64,000 nucleotides of DNA from Parus major. Taxonomy: Eukaryota > Chordata > Aves > Passeriformes > Paridae. The stretch is from positions 71,873,929 through 71,937,928 of the forward strand of contig NC_031769.1 in the NCBI RefSeq assembly GCF_001522545.3, written 5' to 3'. Below the pieces are notes generated by a model. That model was not told the DNA's origin. It ran no database searches and worked only from the letters and a program-made list of their open reading frames with translations. This document shows, in pieces, positions 45,186 through 57,047 of the stretch. The number at the start of each line of letters is the position of its first letter. Position 1 is the stretch's first letter. The translations under genes were made by a program, and so were the position numbers.

Positions 45186-48100
45186 AATTTCCATCTGAAG
45201 ATACGGAGTGATTGGTTGGCTGGAAATACCCCTTTAAAATCATCACAGCAGTGATTCTAATGGATTTGACAGAAAGAGTTCTAGAGAGGTTAAAACTGGC
45301 TGTCATTCCATTAGTATTAGCAAGAGCAACGGAATCCCTTGGTAGAATTATGTGATTTTGTTTAGAAATAACAGTGAGCTGTTGCCTTTAAAAAAATGTA
45401 TGCCTACAAACATCAACTGATTTTAATACCTATTAAATTTTTGTAATATTTAAATTTAGGGAGTGAAAATATTATAAGGTGATATATCATTATTTTTTTC
45501 CGTAACTTCTGTATTGTACTATCTATTTGATCCATTTCCACTCAGCAAAATGAAGATAGACCTGGAGAAAGAGTAACCAGGATGATTTTAAACTTGCCAA
45601 ACACAACATAAAGTTTTTTATGAAAATTTTAAAGCACTTAAACTAATAAAAAAGTTGTAAACCTTTAAATAGAATCAAAATTAATAGTTTTGTCAAGTTT
45701 TGAATAGATTTATGCTGTATTTTAATACATACCAGAGGTGTCTACTTCAGAAACATATTCTCCTTTTATGTTAGATTTAATAAAAGAGGCTAAAAGTCTA
45801 TGCAATAGAACAGAAAATAATAATCCTTCCACCAGGGGCATTCTGAATTATGCTGTGTGACAACTTTCCCAGCTGGGATTCCAGGTGGCTATAAGTATGC
45901 CATGGCAGTAATAAAGCAGACTGCATTTACCCACACAAGCTCTGATCTGGAGTACGTATTTAAAGCTTAAATTTTTGAAACATAAATTTAAATGCTATGT
46001 TGGCCTGCTGTCTCTAAATGCACACGTATCTTCTTTTACACATAAGAAGGGCTACAGTAATCTCTACAGAGGACATTCATTTGAATTAGTTAAGCCTAAA
46101 GGTAAAGAAAAGGTACAATTATTCTCTAACAGGCAATTCATCAATTAAAGATGATTTTCTACAAAAGCCAAACCAAATTAAAACTCTGCTCTAATAAGGA
46201 GAACATGTTTTCCTGTATCAATTATTTTGGAATATCAATTTCCACCCTATATTTTGCAAAATTTAACTTAGATAAAAACTCTATTCTTTTTTTATTGCAA
46301 AATTCATGATAGATGCCTCTCTAACTTCATTGTAATTTTCAATAAGTATAAGTATCATTTTCTGAAATAATAACTGTCTTCTCTCTAAAGCCATAGGCAA
46401 AAGGATGAATAGAATATCCATTTCTAAACAAAGGTAATTTTGTTTCCTAAGCTGTTGCATAGAAGCTAAAATAAAACATTCCTTCTAAGAGAAAATGTTA
46501 TCACAAATAGCGTCCTCTAATTGCAAGAAAAAAATTTACAAAAAAAAATAAGTTATAATTTGTTTTAATATTTTGTTCCATCTGGATGATGCAAACTTCT
46601 GTATGAAATCAGAAAGAACCCTAATATGGATATAAAGTATTACGACAAGAAAAGTGTTTAAATATAAAGTGATCAGTTATATTATGTAATACATTGTGGC
46701 CTAAGTTTGTGCCACATATATGTAGTGCTGCATTAAGTTTTTATCCTCATGTGATGATTGCCATAAATGTTGGTTCTCTACAGAGATCACTGAAGTATAG
46801 AAACTGTGGTAATAGGTTCCATTATGATATTAATATGTCTCTTCTTAAACACAAGTATTTGTCTTGATTTTGCTTTAAAGCAGTTATTTTTCCTTAGTAA
46901 AGATCTTTGTAAACTCAGCACTATCATATCACAGAAGATTAATGGATTTAAAATGCACAATTTATTTCATTAAATCCTTAGTTAAGCAGTTCAGACACTT
47001 TGCTAGTGCTAAAATATTTTGAATAGATTTTATTTCATTCAAAGATAAGACACTGAGTCAAAATAATCTTAAACTTTGCATTCTAGTCTTCTATAGTTCA
47101 ATTTAATTTAAAATATGTAAATATTATTATTAAAATAATATGTAGCAATATATAATATCTAATTATTAATATTAAAATAATATACAATAAAAATATACTA
47201 AAAGCCAAGTCAGCTTTACTATTCTCTCACTATTTTCTTATGTTGTTGTTTCAGTAAGTTAGCTACACAATCTCTCACAACTTGATAGAATTTGCACTAA
47301 ATAGTGCACAACTAACAGAAGTTGTGTAAGGTAAATCAATAGAAATGAAAATTGTAAAAAAAAATAAGATAAAACAGACAAAGTGGAGTCAAAAATATTT
47401 TTTTTAGTTGTTCAGAAATTAATTTCTCAAAATAAGGACCTAATGTCATTCTTAGTCATATCTCATTGTTCATTTAAATGAAAATAATGCTTAGATCTGG
47501 AGAGTTCTGCTCCTCTACTGAAAAGAAATTTTATTAGTCAGCTGCGCTGCTCAGTGTAAAGTTAAAAATAGGAACTATGTTGAAGATTTTCTCTAAGTCT
47601 GTACTTGCAAGGCATTGTTCACATACTTCTCGTATCCTCTTCCTATTTTATGATCTTGCAGACAGTTTCAGTGACCACACAGTTTATTTTTCCGGCACTG
47701 GGACTGATAAAGCCTGTTTCTGTTTCACTTTCTGTTCCTAAGTGTACTTGTACTAGTAGAATAAAAGAAGTGAGGATTTCATGGAGTCACTTTCAAAATT
47801 TCACCAAAGGGTCATTTTGTTCAGGAACAGTATAAGGAAGACTATATTTCAGATTAATTTACTTGCTTACACTAAATAGATTAAAAATAGGAACTAAATT
47901 AGCAATTATTAAAAGAATCAATGAATAGGACAAATATGAGAAATATGAACTTTACATATGAGGGGGAACTCAATTTGCAGTGACAGGACTGCTTCTGAGG
48001 AAAGACTTTGACCTTCTAAGTTCTTAGTGCTTTTAAATACACCTAACTAAACGTGTGTTGACTCTGAAAATCAGATCTTATTAGGCTGTTTCAAAGACAG

Positions 48101-49489
48101 AATCTTCAAGCCGTTTATCGTTTTTCAAAATACTTGTTTTTCAGTTGACTTTTCATTTAGTGACAGTAGGTTAGGAAATAGCAATGAAATTAGGAGAAAA
48201 TTCTCAGGCAGCAGAAATAACACATCTGCAGTGATATAGCACAGTGCAAACATCCCTATCTTTGTCTACAATTATAGGAACATACCTGCCTAAGAGACAC
48301 ACTACATGTACCTTTGCTTGAGGCTGCCCAGACACAGCCCAGGTGTAGATTCACTAGGAAGGTTAGGTGTGACTTTTGTTCCCCAGAAATCAGAGCTACA
48401 GGCTAGATATAAAAAGATAAAGCTATGCTGATGTGCAGAAACTGAAAATTGTTAGTCTCCTACCAAAATTCATCCTGTAAGGCCAGCCCCTTGTTTGACT
48501 TAAAACAGGGACAGGAGGCTATTTTTCATTTGTGCCACAGCTGAAGTCTCCTGCCATGCTGCTGTACCAGCCTGCTACAAGCTGCTGCAAGAATCTCTGA
48601 CATGGAAGTACACTGTCAAAAAGATATGCCATGAATTTCAATTTCCAGGTTATTTTGGACTATATGAAACTTCAAAAAAGACTTTAACCATGCTGCAAAG
48701 GATAAAATCTGGAATTATTGAAAATTGCAGTCACTGTAGTAAACCTTCAGTTATCACACAAGCAAATCTACAATTCTGTATTTGTGCAAAATTCTATTTA
48801 CTGTTATAGCTAAGTCTTCTAATTATAGTGACAGCTCTGCTGGTGTTCAATTCACATTAAAATTAATAGTGAGAAAATAAAGCTCACCAAATAAAATTTA
48901 GTGAGTAAATAACACCAAACAGAAAAGTGCACACTCTTATTAGTGAAACTACAATTAAGACCAAACTGGATTACAAAATTTTGTTCAGCAGACTAAGTCA
49001 CTGAAAGGAACCTGTGATTAAAGGCATACAGTGACTGCCAGAATCCTTTTGGAGCCTCTGTGTTTAGCACACTGAATTAATTCTTCTTTTCTTTTCTTTC
49101 TATTTTTGAATCTCTGACAGCTAGGCTATTTTCTTTTCCATTGGCTGCACTTGGTACATGTCAAGTTCAGGCAAAAATGGAGGTTTACATTTACAAGGGA
49201 GACACTGACATACTGATGTAAGGCCAGCAAAAGCTGACTAACGTGATTAGTGCACATGCACAGCCCTGTGACATGGCAGGAGAGGGCGAGAGAACTGGAT
49301 GTGTCCAGATTCAAGAGGAAAAGATTATGGAATCATCTACAGCTACTGAAGACAGAGATGCACCTCCAGGAAGTGATGAAATTCTCTTACTGTTAATTTT
49401 AATGTTATTTGAATACCAGCAGAGATGTGTTTTTAATTAGGATAGCTGTTGGCTGTAATAAAGACTAAAACTTTAAAACCAATAATAAC
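45186..49489. other. AT-rich single-copy DNA, no gene recognised
   Basis: No gene was recognised. The part at 45840-46160 is balanced in composition and may be conserved non-coding DNA. 47100-47210 is extremely AT-rich with two copies of ATTAAAATAATAT. Confidence 0.45.
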
Positions 49490-49815
49490 ACTTCTAGGTC
49501 TACTTGTGTGATAGACAGCTGCAGATTTAGTAGGGTAACTGTATTTTGCAGGTCCTTCAGCTGGGTTCTCTGTGACAGGGCAAAAGCCAACAGACTCCAG
49601 TTGCAACAAGGAAAATTTTGTCTAGATATTTGAAAGAAATGTAGGGAGTCAGGATGCTCAGGAACTGAAACAGCTGTCCACAAAGAGGGTGCAAAAGCAA
49701 ATTGGACTAGACTATACTCAAAGAACTTCATTGATGGAGGTGTCATGCTAAGACAGGGATTTCTTTGTATGCCTTCCAGGAGTCTTCTCCAACTTAATTG
49801 TTTAGAATTCTAAAA
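49490..49815 (+). mobile_element. Old CR1 LINE 3' fragment
   Basis: Weak but ordered CR1 landmarks: TCTGTGACAGGGCAAAAGCC at about 49569-49588, TTGCAACAAGGAAAATTTTG at about 49601-49620, CAAATTGGACTAGACTAT at about 49698-49715, and TCTTCTCCAACTTAATTGTT at about 49783-49802. The sequence between the last two is disturbed, and the ATTCTATG end is reduced to GAATTCTAA. It is more diverged than the copies at 37.5 and 53.5 kb. Both ends are approximate. Confidence 0.5.
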
Positions 49816-52800
49816 ACTTACATTAATCTCCAAGTAGTGTATTCATTGCAAAAATAAAATTAAATGTTTTATTAAAAGTAGTTAGGAATTTATGGATGTG
49901 TGATAAAGAACAGTGAAAAAATAATTCTAGGAGTAGTTGGAAACAAATCTGAGAAGCATCTACATATATTGAAAAAGAAATGAATTACTTTCATAAAGAC
50001 CTTATATAAGGGCTTTAACTAAGATATTTTTTAGCTTGTTCTGAAAAGTTTGTCATGATTTTGTCCAGAGAAGCTTCACAAATTAACATCTAGCATGTAT
50101 ACACCTGTAGCAAAAATTTCTTTATATGGGGTCCATATATTTTCTTAGGGCTGACTGCTAGTAGATGTGAAAAGACAAAATAGAAATATTTATTAACAAA
50201 AGCACCAGGGAAGTAAATATTTTTTCTTTGTTACTTTCTCTACACACTATTTCTTGCAAACTTGAAAAGAAAATCATCCCTTTTGATAGTTTTATACATA
50301 ATTCTCTATCCTAACCTTTTGTCCTCTCACTTCCTTACAGTAGAATTAAGTCATTCCATCTCACTGAATTCACTGATTGCATCTTGAAGAAGTTTAAAAA
50401 ACCAAACTCTTCCTGCTTCAAAATATTCCTTTCTTTGGGGAATTTCTTCTCTTCTTCTTTTTTTTTTCTTTTTCCTTTTTCCTACCAGAGGAATACTGAA
50501 AGTCCTACATATTTGAGAAATCATGCATTTATAGTTTCACCTATCATTGCAGTCACTAAAATGTATTCTGTTTTCATTGTCAGTTGTTGGCCTTCTAAGT
50601 GTGACACAGAAGAAAGAAGAGGGAAGTGAAGTAAGTTAAAAAGGTGTCCATGAAATTATTTGATTTCTTTGCTCATCAAATAATGATTCAGACATTTCTG
50701 AGAGGTGTCTAATTTTATTGACTTATCTTTGAAAAACAGCTCCTAACCATCCTCTTTTTCTCCAGCTTCTGAATAATGTAGTAAATAATCTAACCAGGTA
50801 TTATATATAAGATCACAATAGATTTCTTTTCCATGAGCTTTCTAAGTTTCCTTTACAATTGGGTTGCTTTTTCGGCATCTAGAATGGGAATCTCCTACCC
50901 TAATGACTTTTTATTTTTTTTGTACCTTAAATTATCTTCTAGGACTTAAATTATTAACAAGAACATGTACAAATTTCATCAAGAGGTTTTAATATCTCAT
51001 GCAATTTGGACAGTACAATAAAATTGCACTAAGACTACTTTGCAGGGACAAAAAAAAATTGTTGTGTGATAGTATTAGACTGAAATATTTGACAACCTGT
51101 ATCCAAATTTTACTGCAGACCTCTAGATATTGTTGGTCTAAACATTTATTCCCTGATTGCATCCATCCATCCATCCTTTCTCCATAAAAAGTCTATTTAT
51201 CTTGCGTGTGTTGACTGCAAAGAGTTTAAGCATTTACTTTTAAGTATCTACTTTATTACAATCTCTTTCCATGTCTAGGAGTACAGAACTGTACTGGGGA
51301 GCTTCTGTGGCACACTGCAAAGCCAACAGCCTAGAAAGATTTCTTGTGAAGAGGTAGAGGGGAGAGGAAGATTTAGAATCAATGTAGCTTTAACCTTCTT
51401 TTACTGTCATGAGAATTAACAAGTCCTGCTTTTCCTAACAGCAATTTAGCTTGCCTTACTCAAAATGAGAGATAAAAATGAAATACAGTAGAGAGTACTC
51501 ATTTCTTAACTCAGCAAAATTAGATTTTGCTTGCATAAGACACAGAAATCTATTGTGATAAATTGCAGTGCTTTTACTAAATCATTATGAGTTTTTATGA
51601 CTGTGTTTTTTGCATAGTAAATCCTGTTGAAAAACAAAAGAAAACCAAATAAGGGCCACAAAATTTTTATACTTTGAAAAAAACCACATTTTCCTGGATG
51701 AGGTTTTCCTAAGTATGAAGCATCTCAGCTTATTTTCCAATGCAATTCTGAAGAAAGAAACCAGTGAGATGAAAATATTAAACATTCTGACATAATTAAT
51801 ATAAAGAGATTAATGAGAAATATTATAGTAAACAAAAAATTTATGCCATGCAATTAATGAAAAAAAAATCCTTTAGCTACAGGATAAAAGATCCTAAAAT
51901 CTAACAATGTACAAAAGAAATACTGTAAAAGAAATACTTTAAAAAGCTGTGGAATGTGTCTCAAGTATTAAACTTGTATAGTCATGATGACTATAAAATG
52001 CTATAATTAAGAACACAATTAATTTAAAATTTCTAAGTATCATGAAATGAAGTTATAATGCAGATTTTAAAATCTAACTTGTTTATAATCTCAACTAAAT
52101 ATGGTTTTCTTAACAACACATTGTTCTGTCTATATTAGGGTTGGTGGGAATATTTTCAATCACAGAGTGGATATGACAGAAAATACCAGCATGCTCTTCT
52201 CAAAGCTTCATAGAAGAACTCACAAATGATTCTTAGTGTGTTTTAGAGGTCCTTATTACATAGAAACTGCAGAATAAAGAAATAAACATAAAAATACATG
52301 AGAAAAATATAAGAAATAAACAGAAAAATATAAACTGTATACATAGGATCACAATGTGCATAAACTTCTATCTTGTTGGCAATTATTGAACATTACATAA
52401 AATGTTAAGTAATACTTTTATTTATTTATTTGTTTATTTATTTATTTGTTCATTTATTTATTTAACTGATAATTAATCATGTGAAACACATTCAATTAAT
52501 GAATAATGTACCTCAGGGAAATATATTAATTTCTGGTAGCCCTGTAAATTTGGGTTTTATTCTTTTTTCTTTCACTCTTAGAAGAGCACAGGCTCTTCAT
52601 TTTCCTGTAAAGTATTAATAAAGAGATTAAAAATTACAGATGGTTGAAAAATGTAAAAGTGGTGAAAGTTTCCCAAGAATATTGATGGGATTTTTCTCAC
52701 TTTCAGTTTCTATTCTTTCCTACTGAATTATAATATTTTTCATTAGAACTCTTAAAGAAAACATCTAATCATGTGATTGTGTCCTCCTACTCTATGTTGT

Positions 52801-53459
52801 TCAGTGGCCAATTTCAAAGCAAATTAAAAACAAAAAGGAAGTTTCATAATTTTTTTTTCTATTGAAAGTCTTCAACAGTCAAGAAATAACCTTCTGTGAT
52901 TACTTAGTTCTGCTGTGCAGAACGAGTAAAGAACAGGTTTACCTAGACTGTTCTGTAGACAGTAATTTTTAATATTTCATCAAAATGTTTAAATCATGTC
53001 TAACTGGTATTGATCTCTAAAGAACTTTACTGAGTCTCCTGAAGAGTTGTGTATCAGTCTCTTTTTAAATGTACCTAAGACAATATTTTTATAATATCAC
53101 TATGTAAGATTGGATTTTTTTTCTTTGCATGTCAAAAGTACAATACCCTTTAAACTCTCCTTCCTGATGCTGTCTTTTGCAAATCTCCTCTCTATGGGGT
53201 GAAGGCTTCCAGTTTGCCAGTCCTTTAGTCAGGAAAAAATATACAAATAGTATCATGCTTAATGCATTCCATATTTAAAATAGAAAAGGATAATTTAACT
53301 TTTTTAGATAAAAAAGTATATACAGAGCAAACAGACACTATGAAGACAGAGAAATATACTTGCTCCTGTTCATAAGCCAGTCACTGTATTACTGTAGAGT
53401 GCTTGGGCATTTCTTCCTAAAAGAAAGCCAAATTATGTTAGCAGTCAGGGTGACAATAC
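49816..53459. other. AT-rich single-copy DNA, no gene recognised
   Basis: No gene or transposon was recognised. It holds a (CATC)n run of about four units near 51160-51176 and a (TTTA)n microsatellite at 52416-52464. Confidence 0.45.
52416..52464. repeat. (TTTA)n microsatellite
   Basis: TTTATTTATTTATTTG-type tetranucleotide units, interrupted twice by TTTG and once by TTCA. Confidence 0.85.
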
Positions 53460-54446
53460 ACATCAGTGACAAGTGGTGGCACTCTGGGGTCTGTATTGGC
53501 ACTAGTGTTATTTAACAACTTCATTAATGAGGAAGGGTTTGAGTGCACCCCCAGCAAATGTATGGATGACACCAAGCTGAGTGCTGTGGTTGACACACCC
53601 GAAGGTCAGGATGCCACCCTGGGGGACAGGATGCCAGAGGGACTTGGAAAATATCAAGAAGTGGGATTATGGGAATTTCATGAGGATTAATAAGAGCAAA
53701 TGCCAGGCGCTGCACTTGAATTGGGGCAGCCCCTGGTATCAATACAGGCTGGGAATGAACAGACTGAAAACAACTTTGTTGAGAGCACTTGGGGGTGCTG
53801 GGGGGTGAGAGGCTGGATGTGACCTAGCAAAGTGTACTCAGAGCCCAGAAAGGGAAATATGTCTTGGGCTGCATCCAAAGAAGTGTGGGAAATGGGGTGA
53901 GAGAGGGCATTCTGCCCCTCTGCTCTGGGGGGACCCCACCTGGAGTGCTGCACCCAGCTCTGGGGTACCCAATAGAGGAGGGATATCAACCTGTTGGAAC
54001 AAATCCAGGGCAGGACACCAAGGCAATTAGAGTGGTGGAGCACCTCTCATATGATGAAAGGCTGAGAGAATTGAGATTGTTCAGCCTGGAAAAGAGCAGG
54101 CTTTGGGATCACCTAACTGTGACCCTCTAGTACCTGAAAGGGGATACAAGAAAGATGGAGAGAGACTTTTTACAAGGGTGTTTAGTGACAGGGCAAGGGA
54201 GAACGGCTTCCAACTGAAAGAGAGTAGGTTTATCTTAGATTAGGAAGAAAATCTTTACTGTGAAGGTGGTGAGGCAGTGGAACAGGTTGCTCAGGCAAGG
54301 TGTGGGCGTCCCAGCCCTGGAAGTGTTCAAGGCCAGGCTGAATGGAGCTCTGAGGAACCAAAAGCAGTGAATGCTGTCCTTGCCTGTGGCAGAGGGTTTG
54401 AATGAGATGATCTTTATGGTTCATTCCAAACCAGACCATTCTATCA
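53460..54446 (+). mobile_element. CR1 LINE, 5'-truncated, reverse transcriptase end plus 3' UTR
   Basis: It starts in reverse transcriptase with ATCAGTGACAAGTGGTGGCA (VTSGV region) and runs to a worn 3' end, TTCATTCCAAACCAGACCAT then TCTAT, at about 54446. The motif C region reads CMDDTKLSAVVDTPEGQ, so the two aspartates are kept although the first two residues have changed. A frameshift follows near 53660, and stops break the remainder. DNA landmarks downstream are GGAGTGCTGCACCCAGCTCT at about 53942-53961, TTCAGCCTGGAAAAGAGCAG at about 54080-54099, and GTGGTGAGGCAGTGGAACAG at about 54266-54285. It lacks everything upstream of the polymerase core. Confidence 0.9.
53466..53690 (+). pseudogene. 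CR1 reverse transcriptase C-terminal remnant
   Basis: A 74-codon open piece carrying VLALVLFNNFINEEGFECTP and then KCMDDTKL, the motif C region of the CR1 polymerase. It is cut off on the 5' side by element truncation and on the 3' side by a frameshift: homology continues in another frame with MRINKSKCQALHLNWG from about 53680. It is not expressed as a functional protein. Confidence 0.75.
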
Positions 54447-55422
54447 ACAGCCTTGGATCACCGTGCTGATATTCAGAGAAAAGGCTGATGTCTCAAGAAT
54501 ATTTGCTTGCAGATCTGACCTATCATGGGTGAGATTGCCCAATTGATTCTTTTGGATGATGATGGAGGAGTTAAGCTTGCAAGGGAAGCCTAGAAGAGCT
54601 GTCTTGAAGCACAATACAGATCTCTCAGTTTAACTAACAGGCCATATATATACAAAAGCATGCACACTTCAGATGTGTTCCTAATGACTAGAATAATATG
54701 TTAAGTGTCTGTCAACAAACATGGGAACATTGCTGCTGTGCATTCCATACTTATTTGTTAAGAATCTGCAAGACAAGGGACAAACTTTCAGTGAACTCTC
54801 AGAAGTTGGACAAAACACTCTGGGCCACAGCAAGCTGCCAGTTTTGGCTTCTTAGATCAACTTTTTAAAAATCAATTTATTTCCTTAAGCATAAAACCCA
54901 AATAAGCCAGGTCAGAATTAAGCTTTTCAAATCTAAAGAGGAAGCTGAGATATAGGAAAGGGAAATAGCCCCTGAAGGTAAACAACCGACTATCTATAAT
55001 GAAAATCTTTGTCACTGAGTTCTGGAGAAAAAGATTCATTGTCTATAGAAATGCCATTCCTCTTCATTACTCTTGCAACAAGTAATCACATTTATAAAAT
55101 TTTGCTTACATGCTCACTAGTATAGCCCAACCCTCAGCAATTAATATACTAATTGTTTGATGCAGATAGCTAAGAGTACTCTAATTATACAGATTGTTTG
55201 ATGAGAAAAGAAAATTATTTCATTCTGCAGCACATGTGAAAATTATGCTTAAAATTGATGGCTTTGCTTAGTACAGAACATAATAGGAAAATACTCTTCA
55301 CATGTTGAAAAGCAGGGAAGTAGGAGAGGAATAAAAGCAGATGTTCATACAATTGCATGAGAGTGCTATAAAGTTCACACCACTGTAGCTGCTGTAACCA
55401 GTCATTGTTATCTGTATTGCAG
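54447..55422. other. Single-copy DNA, no gene recognised
   Basis: No repeat was recognised. This block directly precedes the exon-like segment at 55423. Confidence 0.45.
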
Positions 55423-55510
55423 CCCGCCTGATGCCACTATTGCAATTGATTTTATGAAGAGATATGTTCAATTTTCACCAGTAAACTTCGAAAGCTTCTC
55501 AGGTGTTCTG
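55423..55510 (+). other. Possible 88-nt coding exon, unassigned
   Basis: The segment follows an acceptor, GTTATCTGTATTGCAG, and is closed by a consensus donor, CTG|GTAAGTCAGG. Two frames have stops. The third is open throughout: one base, then 29 codons, ending in phase 0. The peptide starts PPDATIAIDFMKRYVQFSPV and ends NFESFSGVL. It looks like real protein, with mixed charge, aromatic and proline residues and no lysine/asparagine bias, and the DNA has CpG-containing codons unusual for this region. I do not recognise the family. No neighbouring exon with a matching phase was found inside the window, so partner exons would have to lie outside. It is the best candidate for host coding sequence here, but still unproven. 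Confidence 0.3.
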
Positions 55511-56664
55511 GTAAGTCAGGAACTCAGCAAAACATCCCTGTGAGTTTGTGGGGAAGAGTACACACATGTAGTGTGTCTGTCTCGTACAGTTCTTGATATA
55601 CTGTCGCTCCTTAACCAAGTTGCAGTCACAACGATTCAGGCTAGATAAAATGCTTGTGGAAATATGACATAAGGAACGTTCAACAACATGCCCATGAATT
55701 ACAGATACATTAATTTCATATAAAAATGTAAAAACTCTGGAATTTTTTAGGGAGGCTGACTGGATTTTGTTATGTTTTGCATTTTTTCTTATTTTTCTCT
55801 TTAAGATGTTGCATATTCTGAAGTCTACCCTTTAAATTATAGCAGAATATGTAGATAGGTAGATATACAAACAAAATAAATTTGCTGGATCTGAGGCAGA
55901 ATGAAGGCTGTAAAGGATAGGAGAGAATAAAAAATTCCCTCTAATACACACCAAAAAAAGTGCAAACAATACAAGCTTTTGTAAAAATGGAGTGTGAAAG
56001 CAGAATTTAAATTATATAATTTCTAGAATTTTAAAGATATGCAAAATATTATCTTCAAATTTTCCTTGAAACTTAGATGTTTTCTTTACTTAACTATCTT
56101 AATATAATTACTTAAATATTTTTTCTTATTTACATATTATAATAGAAAATTGCATAAACCCTTTAGGTGTTTTCATGCAATATTGCTTTTTCCATATTCT
56201 GCATTTTTAAAGCAAGATCCATAGATTGCCAGTTGACATTTTAGAGAATTCTATTTAATGCCTTTTCTCTGGAGAGGCTAGCTACACTATAAAGGTCATA
56301 AACCAAGGACATCATGGTCCTTAAAGAAGCTCTGCAACTCATGTGAGAAAATAAAGATGAAGCAGATATTCTTTAGCAAGGTTAGCCTAGGGTTTTTCTG
56401 GCTCTGTATGTCTGCACTTTTACTGAATCCAAAGGACTGCAATTTATGTTAGCCACTCTGGTGCTGAAGGATTGTGTTAGTTATGCATAGTCCTTTAAAT
56501 TATTCTCTATCATGTTTGATCCTTAGAGTGAAAGACAACACACAGGAAGGCACAAAGGAAGTGCAAATTCAGGATAAATGCTAAGGAGGCAGAAGTAAAA
56601 GAGAAAATTTTCCCCAGCAAGCCATAAGCAGTCTGCTGAAGGTTGGAGTTGTTTTTATATCATA
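55511..56664. other. AT-rich single-copy DNA, no gene recognised
   Basis: No repeat or further exon-like segment was recognised downstream of the donor at 55511. Confidence 0.45.
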
Positions 56665-57047
56665 TGTTGGCCTGCTTCCAGCCCAGGTAGGGTTAATTTT
56701 TGCAGTAGTCAGGACGGTCATGACCAGGACTCAGAGATCATTTATATCATCTCACACTTCACAGAAGAGGTCCCTTCTGCTTGGGGGTAATGTCAGACTT
56801 CGCACAATGAGCAATCGGGTATGAATCATTCGCCTCTTTTCTTGTGCACTCCGTTATTAATACTGTTACTGCTGCCATTTGTTTTCTTATTTCATTTGCT
56901 GTTTCCAGTAAATTGTTCTTATCTCAGCCTATGATCTTTACCTTGTGTGCCTCCAGTTTTCTTCTCCATCTTACCTCAAGGGACAGGGAACAGGGAAATA
57001 GTGCATTCAACAGAGGGCTCATGGTTTGGAGTGTTAAAGTAGGAACA
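56665..57047 (+). mobile_element. Degraded ERV LTR (type A family)
   Basis: The start region TGTTGGCCTGC and then GGTAGGGTTAATTTT resembles the 5' end of the LTR type at 15061-15623. CAATGAGCAATCGG (about 56806-56819), AAATTGTTCTTATCTCAGCC (about 56911-56930), GTTTTCTTCTCCATCTTACC (about 56957-56976) and GGCTCATGGTTTGGAG (about 57016-57031) follow in the order of its R/U5 part. It terminates near AGGAACA. Most of U3 is missing. The 103-codon open frame at 56844-57155 lies mainly inside this non-coding element. Confidence 0.5.

Noticed and set aside
45209..45240. Reverse CR1 3' end (GGTTGGCTGGAAATACCC)
   Set aside because: Only about 30 bases of weak similarity with no terminal ATTCTATG-type unit.
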